A stretch of 17,500 bases of DNA from Cristatella mucedo (taxonomy: Eukaryota > Bryozoa > Phylactolaemata > Cristatellidae): NCBI GenBank assembly GCA_009760855.2, contig WPIO01000158.1, positions 475,001-492,500 of the forward strand. Direction: 5' to 3'. Both the position numbers and the translations under genes were made by a program. Below are positions 11,907 through 17,500 of the stretch, one piece after another. The notes below the pieces were generated by a model. The model saw only the letters and a list, made by a program, of their open reading frames with translations. It was not told the DNA's origin and searched no databases. How positions within the stretch are numbered: the first letter of the stretch is position 1; every line of letters begins with the position of its first letter.

Positions 11907-12077
11907 GCCGAGTTTTAGCCCCGGAGTAAGGTGCTCGCTCTTCGCGACCTAGGTCGTGGGTTCGAGTCCTGCACTGGCCTATATGTTATTGCCCTCTGCA
12001 AGCGGTGGTGATAGCCGTTAAGGCTCATCTGCCGCTACGCAAATGAGACTGTTGAATCGGCTAAGGAAAAAATTAAC
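11907..12077 (+). mobile_element. tRNA-derived SINE, family 1, diverged copy C
   Basis: TTTTAGCCCCGGAGTAAGG stands at the A-box position, GGTTCGAGTCC at the B box, then CTGCAAGCGGTGGTGATAGC, AGCCGTTAAGGCTC, TGCCGCTACGCAAATGAG, ACTGTTGAATCGGCTA and an A-rich end. The body equals family 1 while the head (AAGGTGCTCGCTC) resembles family 2, so this copy links the two. Flanks AGCTAGGCGCT (11896-11906) and AGCAGGCGCT (12078-12087) are a probable target-site duplication. Confidence 0.85.
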
Positions 12078-12087
12078 AGCAGGCGCT

Positions 12088-13090
12088 ATCTTGTCTAGAG
12101 ATTTCCGTTAATTAAGTATCCCCCAATACAGCCGGTTAGCGGCGGTGGTGGTTGGAGTTGAGAATGGATAGGCTGCTGCGATTTAAATACGACGGTGCGT
12201 TCTCTCGCTATCTTAAAATGTGAAGACGCTTTGCTATTATCGCGTGAGCATAAATCGACGCTTCGATTCATCGCGACTTACGACCTCTGCTTTGAGCTAG
12301 AGCTACAGACCACGCTAGACGACTTGGCCGGACGCGACCGCGTCAGTTCAGCGAAAATCTAGCGCGGTTCAGCAGCGCGAGCCAGACTTGCCGTGAGGGG
12401 CGTGCGCCCGCGCGGTGGTGCTGCCTAAGTCACAGCGGTGGGGCTCGCTCGCCAAGGAAAACGAGACGGAGAAAAGCGACCTCGGAAAAACTATGCGCCT
12501 ATGCACTCCAGCTCCCGCGACCTCGCGCAGCGCTGCAGTCAGCTCGCTGTTTTGGGGGCACCAGCAACGACCACCAGTTACGAGACAATCGCTGCAATTC
12601 CGCGGCGATTTTCCAGGTTTCTCTACCATCTTTCCTTCAATCAACAGGAAACGTAAAATGCTCTAGAGCCTGTGCACCTTATTTTGTGCCGATGCTAGTG
12701 AGCCGAAGAGAAAGATCATTTCTATGCGCACATTCAAGACCTTTTTATATGCTATTTTAAGCTGTTAGCAACGTATTCGTTGCGCTGGCACCAATCAAAT
12801 CATAAATGGACCCGCCCTCGAAGCGTGCCGCTCAGTGCAATACCACGCCCTGGCCTTGGACGAAGTTCGTCTTTTGTTTTTAATAAAGATAACGTTTCAG
12901 ATCACTGTAAACATGCTATTTTCAAGGTTCCTGAAGTAGGACGGGGTCGTCCAAGCCGCTGGCTAATTGTTGCGCCGCGCGACTAAGGCTGTTTGCGCTT
13001 TTATAATGCGCCTGGGACATCGTCGTAAAGTTCAACAAATGTAAACGAGCTTTATCTGTAAGCTCGCAGATACGGATAGCGGTCGCAATG
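12088..13090. other. Unassigned interval
   Basis: A minus-strand frame at 12369-12644 and plus-strand frames at 12415-12666 overlap one another. None has recognisable motifs or convincing splice signals. No repeats recognised. Confidence 0.35.
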
Positions 13091-13094
13091 TGCC

Positions 13095-13234
13095 GCGTAG
13101 CGGTTTGGCACAGTAGTTAAGGTGCTCGCCTCGCCCCGACCAAGGTCGTGGGCTAGAGCCCCGTGGCATATGGGGAGTGCCTGAATATAGATTAAGTTCT
13201 CTTATGGCGCTATACAAATGGGTTAAATTTTTTT
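13095..13234 (+). mobile_element. tRNA-derived SINE, family 2, copy D
   Basis: A-box-like TGGCACAGTAGTTAAGG, head AAGGTGCTCGCCTCGCC, B-box region GGTCGTGGGCTAGAGCCCC, GGCATATGGGGAGTGCC, then GATTAAGTTCTCTTATGG, CGCTATACAAATGGG and TTAAATTTTTTT. The last 40 nt correspond to the 3' end of the LINE family at 9140-9190 and 16243-16320. No target-site duplication is clear. The complete head suggests it is closer to full length than copy F. Confidence 0.8.
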
Positions 13235-13597
13235 ATATCGTATAGATTGGTTGGGGAAGCTCTGCCGAATGTGCCTTACCAAAAGTACCGCCGCAGCGGC
13301 GCATACGGTGCCGCTGTGCAAGTCTAAAACGCTCGTGCGCTCTAGCCTAGGACTATTGCGACGTACGATGCGTGCAGCATGCCCCAATTTTGCCTGCATG
13401 CATGTAATATCGAAGAAGCGTTCGCAGACAGTAGGCTAAAAGCTTAATGTGACTTAATGCCCTCGCAACCTGCACGGAAGCAGATCTATTCGCTTCAACC
13501 CTCGACCATTAGCAGTCAACTAGGGCGCCGCTGACGATCGCTCCGCCGCCGACAGCTACGCAGCAGATACTCGCAGATACAGGATCCTCGCTGATAC

Positions 13598-13715
13598 CTG
13601 CGGCCGCACGCAGCGACTCCGGGGCCCATTGAGCGCCGCCTAGTGTTGCACGGCGGAACAGCGTCTGCACCAGAGCAGGTTCTCGCTGAGGGTTGGCGTG
13701 GTCTTCAGTCGCCAT
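13598..13715 (-). CDS. Candidate first coding exon (unrecognised)
   Basis: On the minus strand, AAAAAATGGCGACTGAAG gives a start codon in a strong animal context. It is followed by 39 codons plus one base (MATEDHANPQREPALVQTLF and onward to SLRAAA), ending at CAG|GTATCAG, a good splice donor (intron from 13597). The ATGGCG start with A at -3 is typical of animal first exons. The residual base gives phase 1, compatible with the candidate terminal exon at 11342. A two-exon join would give a protein of about 83 residues, though middle exons may exist. No family recognised. Without splicing, the frame runs on to a stop at 13509. Confidence 0.3.
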
Positions 13716-13768
13716 TTTTTGAATGCGTAGTCATCTGATGAGCCGCATTAATTAATGACTGATTAAAT

Positions 13769-13845
13769 GTGCCGATTCGGCTCGATCGAGTAGAAACGCG
13801 GTCCAGACCGGAAGAGTGGTTCAGACTCGATCGGCGAGTCGGCAC
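13769..13845. repeat. Inverted repeat, about 22-bp arms
   Basis: The left arm (13769-13791, starting GTGCCGATTCGG and ending CGATCGAGT) and the right arm (13825-13845, starting ACTCGATCG and ending GTCGGCAC) pair with one mismatch and two unpaired bases, around a 33-nt spacer. It lies 54 nt upstream of the candidate first exon on the minus strand. Confidence 0.75.
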
Positions 13846-13861
13846 GATTCGGTACCGCCCG

Positions 13862-13879
13862 CCCCCCCCCCCCCCCCCC
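13862..13879. repeat. Poly-C tract
   Basis: Eighteen consecutive C, the longest of five G/C homopolymers of ten or more in the window. The Pro-rich plus-strand frames across it (13769-14100) are likely artefacts. Confidence 0.95.
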
Positions 13880-14105
13880 GCGCGCCCGCGCAGTTACCTC
13901 CCGCTCACGGTTCTAGGCGACGCAGCCTACAGGAGTCGGCGTCGCGTCGGGAGAAAAGTCGGCCATGTAGCCTTGTCTCTAGCGGTCGTGGGAAAAGTCA
14001 AGCGCATATCGCAGAGCGAAAGCGCCGCAAAACGTCGAGCAAACGCGTAGATATCAATCCGCCAGCCTCGATCGCCCGTCAGGCAGCTTCGTCAGTCTGA
14101 CAGCT

Positions 14106-14143
14106 GCTACCGCCGCCAACGACAAGGTCGCGCCGACGGTAGC
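14106..14143. repeat. Inverted repeat upstream of TATA box
   Basis: GCTACCGCCG (14106-14115) pairs with CGACGGTAGC (14134-14143), with one mismatch, around an 18-nt spacer. It ends 19 nt before the TATA box at 14163. Confidence 0.6.
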
Positions 14144-14162
14144 AAACAGTCTCGATAGCCAG

Positions 14163-14195
14163 TATAAAAGATGCTGAGCGCAAGTAACATTCTCG
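14163..14195 (+). promoter_or_regulatory. TATA-type core promoter candidate
   Basis: TATAAAA at 14163-14169, followed 25-30 nt later by AACATTCTC (about 14187-14195), a possible initiator. It is preceded by an inverted repeat and followed by a tandem duplication. Downstream plus-strand frames (e.g. 14351-14599) are not recognisable. It may belong to a host gene or to an LTR-type element: AATAAA signals occur at about 14515 and 14620. Confidence 0.4.
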
Positions 14196-14209
14196 CGGCA
14201 TCCGCTGTC

Positions 14210-14290
14210 CATCGAACCGCCGGCTGCTCAGTGACCACTAGTGCGGAGTTCATCTAACCGCCGACTGCTCAGTGACCTCTAGCAAGAGTT
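14210..14290 (+). repeat. 41-nt tandem duplication
   Basis: Two units, 14210-14250 and 14251-14290, share CATC-AACCGCCG-CTGCTCAGTGACC-CTAG and end GAGTT. They agree at roughly 34 of 41 positions. The duplication falls in what would be the 5' UTR of a transcript from the 14163 TATA box. Confidence 0.85.
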
Positions 14291-14644
14291 CGGGTTTAAG
14301 TTCGTGTTTCGCAATCGTCGAGGGTAGCAGTATGGCTGCAGGCGATTCCGTTGGCATTTCGCGTTCCCACCGGAAATGGCGGGATGTCGGGAGATGACAT
14401 ATACACTGCGAATTCCAGCGTTCGGAGAGCTGTAATGGTCAACCGCAGCGGAGCGGCATCTGCGCGTCGTAGCCGGACGCCTAGACGAGCGGCGGAGAGG
14501 GCAGATCGGCGAACAATAAATAGCCTTGCGCCGAATTCCAAATCTAGCTTGCCCACTAACACGCGAAGCCGATCCTGCGCGAGCTTGGTCCGAAGGTAGG
14601 CAACGCGGTTGAGGTGAGGAATAAATATGCGCCCACAGCATTTA

Positions 14645-15314
14645 CCTGCCACGTGAGCATCAAGAGTTGCATTTCCCTTTTGGCTGGGCTGTCAAAGAAA
14701 GCTATTACGCCACTGCAGCAGACTATGAATATGGCTGCAAGGCTAGTCTTCAAGTCCCAGAAGGTTGAGCAAGTGTGTCCTTTACTAAAAGAGCTAGGAT
14801 GGATGCCGGTTGAGCAACAGATTCAGAGCGAAGTTCTTACGCTGACCCACAAGGCCCGCCACGGCTTGGCTCCTTCATACCTAGCTAAACTGGTGCATCA
14901 GTTTCAGCCTCTTCGCGCCCTCAGGTCCTGTGTCGACAATAAATTAGCTGTTCCATTCCTCCACTTAAAGACCGTTGGCGACAGGAGCTTTAGCTCTGCA
15001 GGTCCTAGACTGTGGAACTCGCTTCCACGATTCTTACGCAACGACAGCTACTCTCCGACTGCCGACTATGGCTCATCCTTTTCAGCGGTCCTGAGCTGCT
15101 ACTTCCATGCTACTCACTACCTCAACTTCTCTCCTGACTCTGCTATGCTTCCCACTTTGTCTTTGTTGCGTGAGACGAAGTCTGTTGGCTACCAAATGCG
15201 TACCGAAAGCCGCTTAGGCTGTGAGTGCGCTATACAAAACTCTCCTGCGTAACACCCACATGGTCTCTATGACTTTTTGGAGTTACAGACGGAGATACAT
15301 TACATTACGTTACA
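14645..15314 (+). mobile_element. LINE 3' portion, a second L2/CR1-like family
   Basis: A 5'-truncated element that keeps only the C-terminal ORF2 region and 3' UTR. Conserved blocks: ISLLAGLSKKAITPLQQTMN, MAARLVFKSQ, LLKELGWMPVEQQIQSEVLT, ARHGLAPSYLAKLV, LKTVGDRSFSSAGPRLWNSLP. The APRLWNSLP and GDRSFS blocks are typical of L2/CR1-type ORF2 ends. A frameshift probably follows FLRNDS, after which the usual SLSxFK-type end is lost. The 3' UTR has AGCCGCTTAGGCT, GCGCTATACAAAAC and a TACATTACATTACGTTAC tail (15297-15314). Its tail and its protein differ from those of the LINE at 7160-9190, so it is another family. The 5' junction is near 14645. Confidence 0.8.
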
Positions 15315-16242
15315 AGAGCGAGCAGCAGATACTCGCAACTGAGCCATCGCGGCCGCGCCCCGAAGCAGATATGACGAAGCTGATTCAAAAGCAGCGGGTC
15401 GCACGTACCGTCGGTCCAGATGGCACTCTCTTGGACTCCACGCTGCCCCAGGGTGCAGACGCGTTCGTCTAGGATTGTTAACTGCAAGCAGCTCAGTAGC
15501 AGTAGAGCGCTCATCGCGACAATGAGGCAGTGAATACCGGGGCAAGAGCTCGTAGTACAGCCTCGGCGATGCTATAAGAGAGCACACGCAACAGCAGCAG
15601 CGGCGGCAGATCCCAATAGCAACAGCGCTGGCTGGCAGAGGGAGATTTCTATACGCTCAAATACCTGCACAGACATTGACTGAGGCAAATTATCGTGACC
15701 TGGCCAAACGAGTGCTCTAACCAGCACGATTGTCATCGTTAACCGACTCGGTCCGTGAGTTAATCGTGTAGATAGATGCCTGCCGGTGCTCTTATGGCTG
15801 TCTCTCGAGGTCGACCGAAGTCACCTAACAGCCCATTTCCGCCATTCCCTCCATACCATCGCATGCATGCGAAGCTACGATACGAAGGTCGAGGTCGCCC
15901 TGCAATCCTGCCTCGAGCCGAAAGTGCACGCTCGCACGGCATGATTCCGACGCTCTCTCGGGAATCGTCGAAGTTAACGCGAGGAAAATGACGTCGCAGT
16001 GGCTCCGCCCCTACAAAAACCAGGCGTGACCTCAGGTGGAGCACGTCCCGAGCTGAAGCGGAACTATGGAGGGGGTGCGACCCTGGCTAGCGGACCCAGG
16101 AGGTACAAAGCCGCTAGTTGGCCCAGTCCAGAGGTCCGAGGAACAAGGGAAGTCAGCGGCAGCACACATATTTAAAAAGTCTTACTACAAATTCGCTGTA
16201 GCAGCTCCATGAGTACTTAGGTTTACAGCCCAGCACGCGTGA
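15315..16242. other. Unassigned interval with promoter-like motifs
   Basis: No gene recognised. Overlapping open frames at 15760-16044 (-) and 15776-15991 (+) lack motifs. TGACGTCG (15989-15996, CRE-like) and CCGCCCC (about 16005-16011, GC-box-like) lie close together, which could mark a promoter, but nothing else supports it. Confidence 0.35.
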
Positions 16243-16336
16243 CATTAATAAGAATAATACATTTGTTATAGCCCCCTCGGAGAACTTAATCTTTTCTTGG
16301 CACTCTACATGTGCTGTAAAGGAAGCATAATCGAAT

Positions 16337-16450
16337 GGTTAGCGGTAGCATGCTCAATGGACAACAAGTGTAGCATGGCTAGAGGAAACATGCACAGGGT
16401 CAGTGTGCAAATATAGTTGGTGGCAGCATGCAGTGTTAGCACGCGATAGC
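16337..16450 (-). repeat. Tandem about-40-nt repeats in LINE 3' UTR
   Basis: Three imperfect units start at 16337 (GGTTAGCGGTAGCATGCTCA), 16377 (GGCTAGAGGAAACATGCACA) and 16415 (AGTTGGTGGCAGCATGCAGT), on the plus strand. Copy 1 (9070-9120) has fewer units, so the 3' UTR varies by unit number. Confidence 0.65.
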
Positions 16451-16505
16451 ACACAAAGGACGAATCACATGGACTCACTAAATGTTCTGATAAATAGATG
16501 CATTT

Positions 16506-16871
16506 TTAGTTTCTTTTTAAATGTGGTAAAGTCGGGGGATATTGTGATGCAAGTCGGAAGTGAGTTCCAGGCTTTGGGAACGTACGAACTAAAGGCACGG
16601 TCTCATTGGATTTGAGGTTCGTACGAGGCATAGGTAAGCGATTAGATACCGGAAAGCCGATGGTACGATGCTTAGCCTGGCGGGACAGTAGATCTGATAG
16701 GTAGGCTGGAGCCAATGAATGAAGGGACCTGAAAGTGTGCGACAAAACCTCAAAGTCGATCCGTTGCTTGACTGGTAGCCAGTGCAGGTCTGCGAGAAGT
16801 GGTGTGATGTGGCAACTTCTACACTCACGACAGACAAGCCTAGCTGCAGAGTTCTGCACCAGCTATAAGCG
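16506..16871 (-). pseudogene. LINE copy 2 ORF2 C-terminal end
   Basis: The open frame on the minus strand gives NSAARLVCRECRSCHITPLL, LHWLPVKQRIDFEVLSHTFR, SLHSLAPAYLSDLLSR and TNLKSNETVPLVRTFPKPGT, ending LPHLKRN. It matches copy 1 (8640-9000) closely but keeps SLAPAYLSDLL, where copy 1 has a stop. It is therefore the better-preserved C-terminus of the family. It is severed from the upstream part by the SINE at 16872-17046. Confidence 0.8.
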
Positions 16872-17046
16872 GAGAGCCGTGATGGCTCACCAGGTAAGGT
16901 GGTTGCTTTTCACGACCTCGGTCCCAAGGTTGTGGGTTCGAATCCTGCGGTGGGCGATCCTTTACCACCGCTGCAAGCGATGGTGTAAGCCGTAAAGGCT
17001 CTTCTGTCACTATACAAAAGAGGCTGTTAAATCAGCTAGTATTTCT
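16872..17046 (+). mobile_element. tRNA-derived SINE, family 1, copy E, nested in LINE copy 2
   Basis: The best-preserved family-1 copy: GAGCCGTGATGGCTCACCAG, GGTAAGGTGGTTGCTTTTC, GACCTCGGTCCCAAGGTTG, B box GGTTCGAATCC, CTGCAAGCGATGGTGTAAGC, GCCGTAAAGGCTC, CTATACAAAAGAGGC, AATCAGCTAGTATTTC. In the head, GGTTG and CGACC can form a 5-bp anticodon-type stem around the 7-nt loop CTTTTCA, with TTT at the anticodon position. That would point to a lysine-type tRNA ancestor, but weakly. TAAGCG at 16866-16871 and 17047-17052 is the target-site duplication. The element is antisense to its host LINE. Confidence 0.9.
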
Positions 17047-17483
17047 TAAGCGCTTGAGTGGACAGGCCGGCAGACCATCAAGCAGTAAGTTGCAGAAGTC
17101 AAGACGGGATGTCACAAATCCATGGACCAAATTAAATGTGGTATCCCTGTCTAAACAAGCCCAAATTTTAGCAATGCTATGCAGCTGAAAGTAGGCAGAA
17201 TTGACTGTGGTAGCTCATGTGGTCGCCTAAGAAAGGTCACTTTGGAACAGGACACCTAGATTACGTGCAGATTCAATAGTAGATACGCTGGCAGAACCAA
17301 TTTTGAGCGCTAGCCTTTCCAATTTTTGAATCACACCTAGTTTGCCCAAAACTAGTTAGTTGGCTTTATCATCATTCAATTTAAGAAAGATTTCTGCCAT
17401 CCACGTGCGGATGTCATCAATACATGAAGAAAAGGAATTTAGAGAATTTGACGTGCTGGAGGGCTGGGAGGGATCAAAGCAAA
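17047..17483 (-). pseudogene. LINE copy 2 ORF2, region after the RT
   Basis: On the minus strand it reads FDPSQPSSTSNSLN, DDIRTWMAEIFLKLND, a TAA at 17356-17358, IQKLERLALKIGSASVSTI, then, after a frameshift in the LSLDDHM-equivalent stretch, AYFQLHSIAK and HGFVTSRLDFCNLLL. Compared with copy 1 it retains the VHGFVTSRL bases deleted there. The RT domain is absent from the window and would lie to the right if present at all. Confidence 0.75.
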
Positions 17484-17500
17484 TAATAATAATAATAATA
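17481..17500. repeat. (TAA)n microsatellite at window edge
   Basis: AAATAATAATAATAATAATA runs to the last base. On the minus strand it is (TTA)n abutting the LINE copy-2 breakpoint, and so looks like the 3' tail of another L2-type retroelement lying beyond the edge. Confidence 0.75.

Larger units (their letters stand above)
16243..17483 (-). mobile_element. L2/CR1-like LINE, copy 2 (interrupted by a SINE)
   Basis: This is the same family as 7160-9190, on the opposite strand. On the minus strand it starts abruptly with TTTGCTTTGATCCCTCCCAG, the sequence directly following the SINE insertion in copy 1. It continues through IRTWMAEIFLKLNDDKAN, a TAA at 17356-17358, LERLALKIGSASVSTI, then SINE copy E, then the ORF2 end, the 3' UTR, and the tail GATTAAGTTCTCCGAGG, GGCTATAACAAATG and TATTATTCTTATTA. 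Beyond 17483 a (TAA)n repeat runs to the window edge. Confidence 0.85.

Noticed and set aside
13769-14100. Pro/Arg-rich plus-strand frames
   Set aside because: Two overlapping frames are open through the C18 tract, with no motif; typical of GC-rich non-coding DNA.
14279-14652. Two long minus-strand frames over the promoter region
   Set aside because: They overlap each other in different frames and show no family motif.
16870-16950. Functional tRNA gene
   Set aside because: Good B box, but the ends do not form an acceptor stem and the unit recurs with the same non-tRNA body and target-site duplication, so it is a SINE head.

Overview
The window is nuclear DNA from an animal, probably an invertebrate. 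It has no operon-like gene packing. It holds tRNA-derived SINEs, L2/CR1-like LINE fragments with 3' tails of the GCGCTATACAAATG-(TTA)n kind, long dinucleotide microsatellites and several poly-G/poly-C runs. Species cannot be fixed from the sequence. I found no host protein-coding gene that I can name.

Layout. 1-345 (-): piece of LINE ORF2 lying just N-terminal to the reverse transcriptase. 540-704 (+): a LINE 3' end. 1021-1200 (-): family-1 SINE (copy A), abutting a strong 41-nt hairpin at 1202-1242. 1523-1713: (AT)n. 2770-3068: (CA)n(TC)n. 3069-7150: mostly unassigned DNA. 7160-9190 (+): 5'-truncated LINE carrying most of the RT and the C-terminal ORF2 region, split by a SINE (copy B) directly after the YADD box and followed tail to tail by a second-family SINE (copy F, -). 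9866-10128: LTR-like or promoter-like segment. 11,000-11,750: GC-rich, CpG-rich block with ETS/YY1-like sites and hairpins. 11907-12077 (+): SINE copy C. 13095-13234 (+): SINE copy D. 13598-13715 and 11209-11342 (-): two candidate exons in compatible phase. 14163-14290: TATA box followed by a 41-nt tandem duplication. 14645-15314 (+): C-terminal end of a different LINE. 16243-17483 (-): a second copy of the 7.2-9.2 kb LINE, also split by a SINE (copy E).

How the parts relate. Two SINE families are present, and each shares its 3' end with a LINE in the same window. Family 2 (D, F) shares the 3' tail of the 7.2-9.2 kb LINE. Family 1 (A, B, C, E) shares a hairpin plus CGCTATACAAAA block with the 14.6-15.3 kb LINE. 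This fits the known pattern in which a LINE reverse transcriptase recognises its own 3' tail and also mobilises SINEs that carry a similar tail. Both copies of the larger LINE are broken at what looks like the same nucleotide after the YADD region. That coincidence is the most unusual feature here. All LINE copies are defective through frameshifts, stops, 5' truncation and insertions, so none is likely to be active.
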